From assembly GCA_041300525.1 (NCBI GenBank), contig JBGLNJ010000001.1, forward strand, positions 4,278,001-4,342,000: a DNA stretch of 64,000 nt, given 5' to 3'. Position 1 is the first letter of the stretch, and each line of letters starts with the position of its first letter. The notes under the pieces were generated by a model. The model had not been told where the DNA came from, made no database searches, and saw only the letters and a program-made list of their open reading frames with translations. The translations under genes and the position numbers were made by a program. The stretch is from JBGLNJ01 sp041300525 (GTDB taxonomy: Bacteria; Chloroflexota; Anaerolineae; Fen-1058). Below, piece after piece: positions 23,742-31,469 of this stretch.

Positions 23742-24941
23742 CTACGCCCGGACTTGGCCCAAGTCGCGTCGCCCGAACAAAATCTGCTCTCGTTCATAGA
23801 GCCTGGCTGCGACAAACATGAGCAGCAAACCCGCCAACAGCGTCACGGCAGCCGAAACGATCACGTTCAACGGGCGCACCGACTCGCCCCGCAAGACCTG
23901 GTTGATGAGCAATTGCTGGCCAAAGATCGGCGCCAGCATCGCCCACAACTCGGCCTTGACCGGCAGAAAGGCCAGGAACATTCCCGGCAGCGCCGGGATG
24001 ATGGTCAAGAACGAGATATAGCTCTGGGCTTCTTTGACGCTGCGCGTGAACGCGGCGAGGGTGACCTCTAACGCGGCTGCCAAAGGCATGATGGGAAGAG
24101 CGATCAAGAAAATATACACCAGCGTCAACAAGTGGAGTTCTAACCGTGCTCCAAAAGATGACTGCAAGAACTTGAGGACAACCGCGAACCCGATCAACGT
24201 CTCGACGACGGCAATCATGATGAAGACGAGCATGGCGCCCAGCTTGCCCAGTACCAGTTCCCACCGCGCCACGGGATTGATGAGCAGCGGCTCCAACGAG
24301 CCTCGCTCGCGCTCACCCGACGTGGTATCAATCGCCAGGTACATCCCGCCGATAAAGATGGAAAAGATGATGAAATAGGGCGTAATGTTCAGGAGGTCAG
24401 CGGCCTGGCTCTCTGGCGTGGAGACATCAATCCTCTCAATCGCCAGCGCCTCTACGACGACGGGGCTGATCCCGCGCGCCCGCAGCCGCAGCAAGCCGAT
24501 CTGGCGGCTGTAGGCTTCGAGTAGATCGCAGGCACGGCTCACCGTCACCAAGGCCGACTGGCGTGACCGGTCTGCCACTAACCGCACCGTCGCCGGGCGG
24601 TCTGCGCGCAAGTCTTCGCCATAGCCGGCGGGGATGAGCAAGATGATATCGTAATTTCCCGCCCGCACCTCGGCTTCCGGGTTGGCCGGCGCAGGCCGAA
24701 TTTCGACGTCGTTCTGTTGCAGGAATTGGATCAGGCCCGGCGCATTTTCTGCGCCAGCCACCGCCAGGATCAAGGGCCGCTCGGTCTGCTGCAAAACAGT
24801 CCACCCCAACACGGCGAATATCAGCGCGATCAACGCCGGGCCTAGCAAGGGATAAAACAGCGAAGCGGCCAGGGTGCGCCGATCGCGCACATTGTCCATC
24901 ACCTCTTTGGCGAAAACCGTCCAAATCCGCCCCATCATCAT
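23742..24941 (-). CDS. ABC-2 permease, NatB-like sodium/drug exporter
   Basis: 399 residues from the ATG at 24941. It has an N-terminal membrane helix (A-A-S-L-F-Y-P-L-L-G-P-A-L-I-A-L-I-F), an extracytoplasmic loop of about 140 residues, then five or six helices with S-G-E-R-E-R-G-S-L-E-P-L-L at the NatB/ABC-2_3 core. The start overlaps the stop of the upstream ATPase gene in an ATGA, showing a natABC-type operon. The C terminus ends normally in a charged tail. The substrate is unassigned. Confidence 0.88.
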   Translation of the reverse strand: MMMGRIWTVFAKEVMDNVRDRRTLAASLFYPLLGPALIALIFAVLGWTVLQQTERPLILAVAGAENAPGLIQFLQQNDVEIRPAPANPEAEVRAGNYDIILLIPAGYGEDLRADRPATVRLVADRSRQSALVTVSRACDLLEAYSRQIGLLRLRARGISPVVVEALAIERIDVSTPESQAADLLNITPYFIIFSIFIGGMYLAIDTTSGERERGSLEPLLINPVARWELVLGKLGAMLVFIMIAVVETLIGFAVVLKFLQSSFGARLELHLLTLVYIFLIALPIMPLAAALEVTLAAFTRSVKEAQSYISFLTIIPALPGMFLAFLPVKAELWAMLAPIFGQQLLINQVLRGESVRPLNVIVSAAVTLLAGLLLMFVAARLYEREQILFGRRDLGQVRA

Positions 24942-25159
24942 GCCAGTCCCTCTTCCGACCCAATCACAGTCACCAGCGCATCTTCCAGGTTGGCCTGCTG
25001 CGTCATCTGCCGCAACTCGTCCGGCGTCCCCGTAACGACCACCTGACCGCGCACAAGCACGACAACATTGTCGCACAAAGTCGAGACTTCTTGCATGATG
25101 TGGCTGGAGAACAGGATACATCGGCCCTCGTCGCGGAGGCGGCGAATGAAAGCGCGCAT
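24938..25159 (-). pseudogene. C-terminal fragment of a NatA-like ABC ATPase
   Basis: 73 codons: the D-loop/H-loop part of an ABC ATPase (C-I-L-F-S-S-H-I-M-Q-E-V, then V-V-V-L-V-R-G-Q-V-V), ending in TGA inside the natB ATG. Walker A, signature and Walker B are absent, because the sequence switches at about 25155-25160 to a plus-strand histidine kinase gene that lacks its own 5' end. Relatives continue upstream without break, so this is a joint rather than a gene start. Confidence 0.85.
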
Positions 25160-27629
25160 GGCGCAGTACCTCAACCTCGAAACCGGTGGGCTGACTGACG
25201 TGCATGCGATAACGTTCAAAATCGCCGATCCGGAAACCGGCGCGCTGCAATTCCTGGTCAACGTCTCACTGGATATCACCGAGCGCAAGCAAGCCGAAGA
25301 GGCGCTGCGCGCCAAAGTCGCCGCGTTGCAAACGCTGGCCGACATCGGCCAGACCATCATCTCCACGCTCGACCTCGACCGTTTGCTGCTCGCTCTGCTG
25401 GAACGCGTGCGGCAGGTCACTGGCGCCGAGGCGTGCTCGGTGGCGCTGGTGGAGGCGAACACAGGCGACCTGGTATTTCGCCAGGCCGCCGGCGAGGTGA
25501 GCCAGACCGTGGTCGGCGTGCGATTGCAGCCGGGCCAGGGCATTGCCGGCTGGGTCGCCTCGCACGGCCAGCCCGTGTTAGCGCCCGACGCGGCGTCTGA
25601 CCCGCGCTTTTACGCAGGAGTGGACAGCGGCACCGGTTTTATCACGCGCGATCTGGTGTGCGTGCCGCTGATCGTCCGTGATGTCGTCACGGGCGTGCTC
25701 GAGCTTGTCAACAAACGCGAGGGCCAGTTCGGCCAGGATGACGTGCAACTGCTCACGTCCGTGGCGGCGCAAGCCGCCATCGCCATCGAGAACGCGCGGC
25801 TATTTGAAAATGAACGCGCCGGGCGGCAACGGCTGGAAACGCTCTACCGCATCGGACAGACCATCAATTCCATGCTGGACGCCGATGCCATCCTCGACCG
25901 GTTGACGGAAGAAGCCATGCGCGCCACGCGCGCCACGCACGGCTCGGCGCTGGTGGCCCGTCCCGAAGCGGACTGTTTCGAGCGGCGCTCGCTGCGGGGC
26001 TATTCGCCGGAACAGGCCGAAAGGGCGCGTAGCCTCCCGCTCTCTTTGCGCCAGGGAGCGAATGGCCGGGCCTACTGGACGCAGCAAGTCGTCTACCTGC
26101 GCGATGCCTGGGCCGACCCCGACTATTTCCCGCTGATCCCGGACACGCGCTCCGAGCTGGCCGTGCCCATTCTCCGGGGCGGCCAGGTCATCGGCAACCT
26201 CGACCTGCAGAGTCCCGATGTGGACGCGTTCCGCGACGTTGACCTGGACTTTATGCTGGCGCTGACTAACCAGGTGGCGATCGCGCTGGAGAACGCCCGG
26301 CTGTTCCAAGAGACGCGCCGTCGCTTGGACGAGCTGTCGGTCGTCTCGAACGTGGCGCTGGTGGGCGCCGCCGGGCGTCCCTTTGACGAAACCGTCTCGC
26401 GCGCCACGCAGGCCATGAGCAGTCTGTGGCCCGAGGCTTGCCTGCTCGGCTTTCTGTTTGTGGACGAGGCCGAGCGCGTGCTGCGCCTGCACCCAACTTA
26501 TCAAAGTGTGCCGCCCGAGCACAAGGACTGGATGATCCCGCTCGACCAGGGCCTCACCGGCTGGGCCGTACGCGAGCGGCAGCCGGTTCGGGTAGGTGAC
26601 GTTCTGGCCGACCCGCGCTACTTTGGCCTGGAGACAAGCACGCGGTCCGAGATGGCCGCGCCGCTGGTCGCAGGCGAGCGCGTCATCGGCGTGATCAACG
26701 TCGAGAGCCGCTCGCTCGACGCATTTTCGGGCGACGACTTGCGCCTGCTGTCCACGCTGGCCGGGCAATTGGCGACGATTTTTGAAAAGGCGCGCCTGGA
26801 TGCAGAGCTAGAGACCGAGCGGGATTCGCTGGCCCGGCGCGTCGAAGAACGCACCGCCGAGCTGCGCCTTGCCAACGAACAATTGCGCCAGGCGCATGAT
26901 CAAGTGCGCCGCGCCTTGGAAAAAGAAAAGGAGTTGGGCGAGCTAAAGTCGCGCTTTGTCTCGATGACGTCGCACGAATTCCGCACGCCGCTCGGCGGCA
27001 TCCTGTCTTCGGCAGAAATGCTGGAAGAGTATGGCGGCCAATTCACCGAGGAACGCAAGCTCGTCTACCTGCGCCGGATTCAGGCCTCGGCCCACCACAT
27101 GGTTGACCTGCTGAATGACATCCTCGTCATCGGCAGAGCGGACGCCGGCAAGCTGGAATTCCACCCGGCGCCGCTCGATCTCTTGAAACTCTGCCAGGAA
27201 TTGGTGGAAGAACTGCGACTGACGGCGGGGACCCAGCACCGCCTGACCTTTGCCAGCCAAGTCGAATCTGCTCAGGTCGCCATGGACGAGAACCTCTTGC
27301 GGCAGATCCTCACCAACCTGCTCTCCAACGCGATAAAGTATTCGCCGCAGGGCGGAGAGGTGCAATTCACCTTGACCTGCCAGGCCGAACAGGCCATCTT
27401 CCAGGTTCGGGATCACGGCATCGGGATTCCGCCCGAAGACCAGTCGCGCCTGTTCGAGACTTTTCATCGAGCCGGCAACGTGCGCAACATTCCCGGCACA
27501 GGGCTGGGGATGGCGATTGTCAAGAGGTCAGTGGATGCGCAAGGTGGGACGATCCGCGTCGAGAGCCAGGTGGGCGTGGGCACCACCGTCACCGTCACGC
27601 TGCCCCTGGGCGTGGCAAACGACGAGTGA
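25158..27629 (+). CDS. Multi-GAF sensor histidine kinase, N-terminally truncated
   Basis: The recognisable part begins at or near the ATG 25158. It starts with the end of a PAS/PAC module (D-I-T-E-R-K-Q-A-E-E-A-L), followed by three GAF domains (about 55-190, 215-375 and 390-545), a coiled coil, HisKA with S-M-T-S-H-E-F-R-T-P-L and HATPase_c with N-L-L-S-N-A-I-K-Y, V-R-D-H-G-I-G-I and G-T-G-L-G-M. It is a soluble hybrid-type sensor without a receiver. The missing 5' part should contain at least the rest of the PAS domain. The frame is open back to 25068, but that part is antisense to the natA remnant. No partner regulator is adjacent. Confidence 0.88.
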   Translation: MAQYLNLETGGLTDVHAITFKIADPETGALQFLVNVSLDITERKQAEEALRAKVAALQTLADIGQTIISTLDLDRLLLALLERVRQVTGAEACSVALVEANTGDLVFRQAAGEVSQTVVGVRLQPGQGIAGWVASHGQPVLAPDAASDPRFYAGVDSGTGFITRDLVCVPLIVRDVVTGVLELVNKREGQFGQDDVQLLTSVAAQAAIAIENARLFENERAGRQRLETLYRIGQTINSMLDADAILDRLTEEAMRATRATHGSALVARPEADCFERRSLRGYSPEQAERARSLPLSLRQGANGRAYWTQQVVYLRDAWADPDYFPLIPDTRSELAVPILRGGQVIGNLDLQSPDVDAFRDVDLDFMLALTNQVAIALENARLFQETRRRLDELSVVSNVALVGAAGRPFDETVSRATQAMSSLWPEACLLGFLFVDEAERVLRLHPTYQSVPPEHKDWMIPLDQGLTGWAVRERQPVRVGDVLADPRYFGLETSTRSEMAAPLVAGERVIGVINVESRSLDAFSGDDLRLLSTLAGQLATIFEKARLDAELETERDSLARRVEERTAELRLANEQLRQAHDQVRRALEKEKELGELKSRFVSMTSHEFRTPLGGILSSAEMLEEYGGQFTEERKLVYLRRIQASAHHMVDLLNDILVIGRADAGKLEFHPAPLDLLKLCQELVEELRLTAGTQHRLTFASQVESAQVAMDENLLRQILTNLLSNAIKYSPQGGEVQFTLTCQAEQAIFQVRDHGIGIPPEDQSRLFETFHRAGNVRNIPGTGLGMAIVKRSVDAQGGTIRVESQVGVGTTVTVTLPLGVANDE

Positions 27630-27690
27630 CCTGCGACTCGTCAACTGCTGCCTGGGAAAAGAGAGCCTATCCTGCGCTGCCCAGTGACAA

Positions 27691-27723
27691 ATAAAAAAGG
27701 GCGAGAGATTGCTCCCTCGCCCT
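27691..27723 (-). terminator. Rho-independent terminator of the mttB-like gene
   Basis: On the minus strand AGGGCGAGGGAG / CTCTCGCCCT forms a stem (one mismatch region), followed by TTTTTTAT. It lies 15 bases after the methyltransferase stop at 27738. Confidence 0.85.
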
Positions 27724-27737
27724 CGGTGCTCGTCCTC

Positions 27738-28707
27738 TCACACACCACGCTCCAAGGCCGCCACGATGCGCCCCAACTCCGCATCCAATTTGGGATCGAG
27801 CGGCGTGGGCTGGTGATTCTTCAAAATCCACTGCGCGCGGTCTTGCGCCCATTCGCGCGCGCCATCGCGCTTTTCTTCCCAGACGTTGTACGGGCGGCGG
27901 TCGAACAGCGTGGGCACCCACAGCTCGCGGTTATGTTTCTTGGTGTGCTTTTGCGCGAGGAAATTGCCGCCGGGGCCGACGGCGCGAATGGCATCGAGCG
28001 CGAGCGTCTCGTCGTTGACGACGATGCCGCGCGCCATGGCGCACAAGATGCTCCAGATTTCGCAGTCCATCAGCAACATCTCGTGCGACCAGATGCGGCT
28101 GCCGTGGAGCAGCCCTGCGCCCAGCAGCATGTCGGACACGGTGGATACGGCCATGAACGCCGAAAGGCTGTTTTCCACGGCCGCTTGCCAACTGGGTTCT
28201 TTGGCGCCGGTGGCGAACGCGCCCATCGAAAGCGGCACGCTGTAGAAATCGGCCAGCACGTTCGTCGCCGCGCCAAAGAGAAAATCTTCCGGGCCGCCGC
28301 CGGTATAACCGCCCGTGCGCAAGTCCATCGCCGTTTGCGCGGCGGCGTAATAAACCGGCGCGCCGGGATAGGTCATCTCGATGAGCGCCAGCGCGCTGAT
28401 GACTTCGGCGTTGCCCACGACCAGGTTGCCCGCCAGCGTGGCCGGGCCGGTCGAGACCATGCTCGCCATCGTCATAAACCCGACGGGGATGCCGGCCTCG
28501 GCGCTTACCAGCGCTGCCTCCAGGCTGCCGCCGTCCTGGCCGAGCGGGCAGGTGGTGCATTGCATGTTGGAAAGGACGGGCCGCCGGCGCAGCGCGTCGC
28601 GCCCGCCCGCAATGGCCGCCGCCATCTCGACGGACGCGATGGCCTCGCGCTCGTTGACGATGGATTCGGTCTGCACGTGCTTGGTCGAGTGATTCCAGAT
28701 GGCGTGA
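27738..28707 (-). CDS. MttB-family corrinoid methyltransferase, main part
   Basis: The C-terminal ~320 residues of a trimethylamine/glycine-betaine methyltransferase (MttB superfamily TIM barrel), which moves a methyl group to a corrinoid protein. Recognisable blocks are C-P-L-G-Q-D-G-G-S-L-E-A-A, the G-G-Y-T-G-G-G-P-E-D stretch and G-P-G-G-N-F-L-A-Q-K-H-T near the C terminus. No in-frame TAG is seen in this part, so it looks like a non-pyrrolysine (MtgB-like) member. The frame is entered from adapter sequence at 28708, so the first residues M-C-S-S-D-L of the open frame are artificial. The true N terminus lies at 28734-28916. Confidence 0.88.
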
Positions 28708-28733
28708 AGATCGGAAGAGCACACGTCTGAACT
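28708..28733 (+). other. Illumina TruSeq adapter sequence inside the contig
   Basis: 26 consecutive bases match the TruSeq read-through adapter, beginning AGATCGGAAGAGC and continuing ACACGTCTGAACT. To the left is mttB coding sequence that breaks off mid-gene; to the right is another part of the same gene in disorder. It is a library artefact, not genomic DNA. Confidence 0.98.
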
Positions 28734-28916
28734 TCGACGGCGTGGCCGGGGATTTTGGCGATGTGGGTCTTGCGGTCAACGCAGCGCCTTTGGGCTGGGG
28801 AAACGCACGCCGACGGATTCGATCACGTCCAGCGTGGCGGTGTGGATGCGGCGCACATCTTCGCCACTAAGAATGTCCAACTTGATGCGGGGATTGGAAT
28901 AGGCTTTGATGGTCAT
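28734..28916 (-). pseudogene. MttB-family methyltransferase, N-terminal part (disrupted)
   Basis: ATG at 28916 with AGGAGAA upstream starts an MttB-type N terminus: L-S-G-E-D-V-R-R-I-H, T-A-T-L-D-V-I-E, G-V-R-F-P-S-P-K-A-L. At about 28777 the frame breaks and resumes one frame off as V-D-R-K-T-H-I-A-K-I-P-G, so a short internal stretch is missing. Then the adapter follows. With 27738-28707 it makes up one gene interrupted by at least two artefactual joints. Confidence 0.85.
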
Positions 28917-28981
28917 GGGATTCTCCTGTCACGTGTTGCGTATTTCGTGTCCCGCGCTTCGCGTCTGTCACGCATCACGCA

Positions 28982-29289
28982 TCAGATTCCCATCAACTGC
29001 TTGGCGATGGCGACTGCGCCGATGGCATCCTCGCTGTAGCCCTCCGCGCCGATTTCGGCGGCCCAACTGCGCGTGACGGGCGCGCCGCCCACCATCACTT
29101 TGACCGCTATGGGATAGCGGCCTTTGCGCAGCCCGGCATCGTCTAATGCCTCGATCACGTCGCGCTGAGCCGTCATCGTCGTGGTGAGCAGCGCGCTCAG
29201 GCCGACAATGTCGGCATTCACCTCGCGCGCTTTTTCCACGAATTTGGGCGTCGGCACGTCGGTGCCCAGGTCAAACACCTGGAAGCCGT
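28982..29289 (-). pseudogene. Corrinoid (B12-binding) protein, C-terminal part
   Basis: About 102 residues of a MtbC/MttC-like cobalamin-binding Rossmann domain: V-F-D-L-G-T-D-V-P, then V-G-L-S-A-L-L-T-T-T-M and V-M-V-G-G-A-P-V-T, ending in A-K-Q-L-M-G-I. The N-terminal helical cap and the D-x-H-x-x-G cobalt-ligand loop, which should lie just upstream, are missing because the sequence runs into adapter at 29290. The next gene on this strand is the mttB N terminus, the normal order for a methyltransferase/corrinoid protein pair. A simple repeat built on CACGCATCACGCAT lies between them. Confidence 0.88.
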
Positions 29290-29302
29290 AGATCGGAAGA
29301 GC
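29290..29302 (+). other. Second Illumina adapter fragment (AGATCGGAAGAGC)
   Basis: An exact 13-base match to the universal adapter stem. It joins a corrinoid-protein gene (left) to a short-chain dehydrogenase gene (right), each broken mid-domain. In the minus-strand frame it is translated as A-L-P-I, creating an artificial fusion frame. Confidence 0.93.
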
Positions 29303-30139
29303 TCCGAACCTGGCTCCGGGCGCAAACACATTCTTGGTGGAGATGAGGACGATATCTCCCCCGATGCCCTGCAGAGTCAACAGTCAGCCCGACGCGGCCA
29401 GGGTGAGCAGCGTGCCTTCCACATTCACCTTTTCCAGTTTCTGGAAAGCCTCCAGGCTCAACTCGGTCAGAGGCGACGTCAGCGCGATGCCGGCGTTGAC
29501 GATGACGATGTCAACGCCTCCCCAGGTTTGGACGACGCGATCGAATCCCTGGGCGACCGAGTCCGGGTCTGTGACGTCAAGCGGCACACCCAGGACGCGA
29601 TCCCCGGCTGTTTCCGCGAACTCGCGCACCTGGGCATCGAGTCTTTCGCCCGGCAGGTCAGTGGCGGCCAGGTAGCATCCCTGGTTCAGCAACGCCCTGC
29701 AAATCCCGTGGCCAATGGCTCCGGCAGAACCGGTGACGAGGGCCACTTTGTTGCGCAGCGGTTGATGGCTGTCCGGCGCGCTATCACTCACGTAAAGGAT
29801 GCCCAGGTCTCGCAAGCAGATGGCTTGCGGCTTGGCCCCGTGCTGTGCGGCATACGCTTCGAACCGGCCGGCCAGTTGCTTTCGAAATGCTGCTGCCGAT
29901 TCATAGCTTCCGATCACGTCCAGGTAGAGAGGCGGCCTCTCCAATCGCTCCAGGGCTGATGGGCGTGGTTGCCCCAACTTTTCGAAATCAATCGCCGCCT
30001 GGGTGGCCAGGGTCTTGAGAATGATAGGGCGATAGGGCATATCGTCATCGCCGGTCGGGGTTGCCAACAGTCCCCGAATTGCGGGAGCCACCTGGGCTAA
30101 TCTCTGGATTGATAGCCCGGATGTTTTCCGGTCATCCAT
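29303..30139 (-). pseudogene. Aldolase-like/short-chain dehydrogenase protein, truncated
   Basis: From the ATG 30139, about 130 residues resemble the middle of class II aldolase/RhaD-type proteins (V-A-P-A-I-R-G-L-L-A ... P-Y-R-P-I-I-L-K). Then comes a short-chain dehydrogenase Rossmann domain: V-A-L-V-T-G-S-A-G-A-I-G-H-G-I and I-V-N-A-G-I-A. A TGA at 29384-29386 interrupts the frame. Beyond it the same frame continues as G-G-D-I-V-L-I-S-T-K-N and F-A-P-G-A-R-F-G, where relatives go on with the catalytic Tyr-x-x-x-Lys. The adapter follows, so the active-site Tyr/Lys are lost. It is probably an NAD(P)-dependent sugar-acid or sugar-phosphate enzyme. Confidence 0.8.
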
Positions 30140-30185
30140 CGGTCACTCCTCTCTTGTTTCAAGACGAGCTGATTCGAGCGCCGCT

Positions 30186-31076
30186 CTATCTCTGAGATTC
30201 TTGTCGCTTCAGGGTTTCGTACAAGTCCAGGGCCTCGGCCGGTTTCATGTTCTCGTGCACCACCTTCCGAACGGCAGCGATCATGGCCTTGGGCGCCTCG
30301 CTTTGGAAAATATTCCTTCCCATATCCACGCCGGCTGCCCCCTGCTGCACGGCCTTGTAAGCCATCGTCAGGGCCTCTAGCTCTGGCAACTTTTTGCCGC
30401 CGGCCATCACGATGGGCACCGGGCACGAAGCCGTCACGGTCTCAAATTCCTCTTCGACAAAATAGGTCTTGACCAGGTGAGCGCCCAGTTCGGCGCAGAT
30501 CCGGCAGGCCAGGCGGAAATACTGGGCGTCCCGCGCCATGTCCTTGCCCACCGCCGTCACCGCCAGCACCGGAATGCCGTAACGCAACCCCAGATCAACC
30601 AGGCGCGTCATATTGTGCACCGAGCGGGTCTCGAACTCTCCGCCGATGAATACCTGGATCGCCACCGCCGACACGTTCATGCGAATGGCGTCTTCCATGT
30701 CCACGGCGATTTCCTCGTTGGAAAGCTCCTTGAGGATGCTCGGTCCGCCGCTGGCCCGCATCACGACCGCCCTGGCCGTGGCCGGCGCAATGGTCGTGCG
30801 CAGGATGCCGCGCGTCAGCATCAGGGCGTCGCAGTAGGGGACCAGGGGCACGATATTCAGGTCAACCCGTTCCAGTCCCGTCGTCGGTCCCTGAAAGTAG
30901 CCGTGGTCAATCGCCAGCATCACGGTCCGGCCAGTGTCTGGACTAAAGATCCGCGCCAGGCGGTTCTTCATTCCCCAGTCCAACGATCCCGATCCCTTGA
31001 GGAAGAACCCTGGGGTCTCCATCGGGATATCCGCATAGAACTGTTTGGCTTGTTTTCCTGCATCTGCTTCCGGCAT
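30186..31076 (-). CDS. LsrF/FbaB-type class I aldolase (thiolase-like)
   Basis: 296 residues of the DeoC/LsrF/class IA fructose-bisphosphate aldolase group. Conserved features are A-I-D-H-G-Y-F-Q-G-P near 55, V-M-R-A-S-G-G-P near 105, H-L-V-K-T-Y-F near 210 (the Schiff-base lysine), V-M-A-G-G-K-K near 231 and G-A-A-G-V-D-M-G-R-N-I-F near 254 (phosphate binding). The closest named activity is LsrF, the thiolase acting on phospho-AI-2, but family members also serve other sugar phosphates. No lsrABCD/K/R genes are seen. It is upstream of the aldolase/dehydrogenase gene and downstream of a small Cys protein on the same strand. Confidence 0.85.
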   Translation of the reverse strand: MPEADAGKQAKQFYADIPMETPGFFLKGSGSLDWGMKNRLARIFSPDTGRTVMLAIDHGYFQGPTTGLERVDLNIVPLVPYCDALMLTRGILRTTIAPATARAVVMRASGGPSILKELSNEEIAVDMEDAIRMNVSAVAIQVFIGGEFETRSVHNMTRLVDLGLRYGIPVLAVTAVGKDMARDAQYFRLACRICAELGAHLVKTYFVEEEFETVTASCPVPIVMAGGKKLPELEALTMAYKAVQQGAAGVDMGRNIFQSEAPKAMIAAVRKVVHENMKPAEALDLYETLKRQESQR

Positions 31077-31089
31077 GGTTTTTTTCTCC

Positions 31090-31302
31090 TTAATTCTCGG
31101 GCCTCAAGATCAGGTAGCCTTTTTGGATGAGCCAATGATGAAACTCGTAGGTGGTGTGGAGGCAGTCCGTCTTGCAGAGGCGGCGGATCTGCTCGTGCTT
31201 GGCCGTGCCCTCCGTTTCGTCGTCCAAGAGCACTTGGACGGGACAAGGCAGGCTCTTGCAAAACTCGCGCCGCTGGTATTCAACGTAACCCTCAAGTGGC
31301 AT
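31090..31302 (-). CDS. Small four-cysteine protein linked to the LsrF-like gene
   Basis: 70 residues with cysteines at 15, 20, 43 and 47 (C-x4-C and C-x3-C) and a conserved-looking tail T-T-Y-E-F-H-H-W-L-I-Q-K-G-Y-L. The four cysteines suggest a zinc or Fe-S site. A GGAG site lies eight bases before the ATG and the gene ends 13 bases before the aldolase start, so they are co-transcribed. I recognise no named family; similar small proteins may accompany LsrF-like aldolases. Confidence 0.7.
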   Translation of the reverse strand: MPLEGYVEYQRREFCKSLPCPVQVLLDDETEGTAKHEQIRRLCKTDCLHTTYEFHHWLIQKGYLILRPEN

Positions 31303-31469
31303 ATCTTGCTCCTTCTTTCGTTGCGCGCAGCCGATAGTCTTGTTCCATGGTCAGTCTGGGCCGTCGCCAAAAAACATTATACCACTGGACTGCCGTGACG
31401 ACAGTTCTGCGCCATGCTCGCCGGAATCTCAAGTTGGTCAAAAGAGCAGTGTGCGGTAAAATAGTGTGC

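Noticed and set aside
28917..28981. Cobalamin riboswitch upstream of the corrinoid/mttB genes
   Set aside because: The 65-base spacer is a simple CACGCATCACGCAT-type repeat with no B12-box.
29378..29386. TGA as selenocysteine or recoded codon in the dehydrogenase gene
   Set aside because: Relatives have no Cys at this place, no SECIS-like hairpin follows, and the region is damaged by a nearby adapter joint; an indel or chimeric error is simpler.
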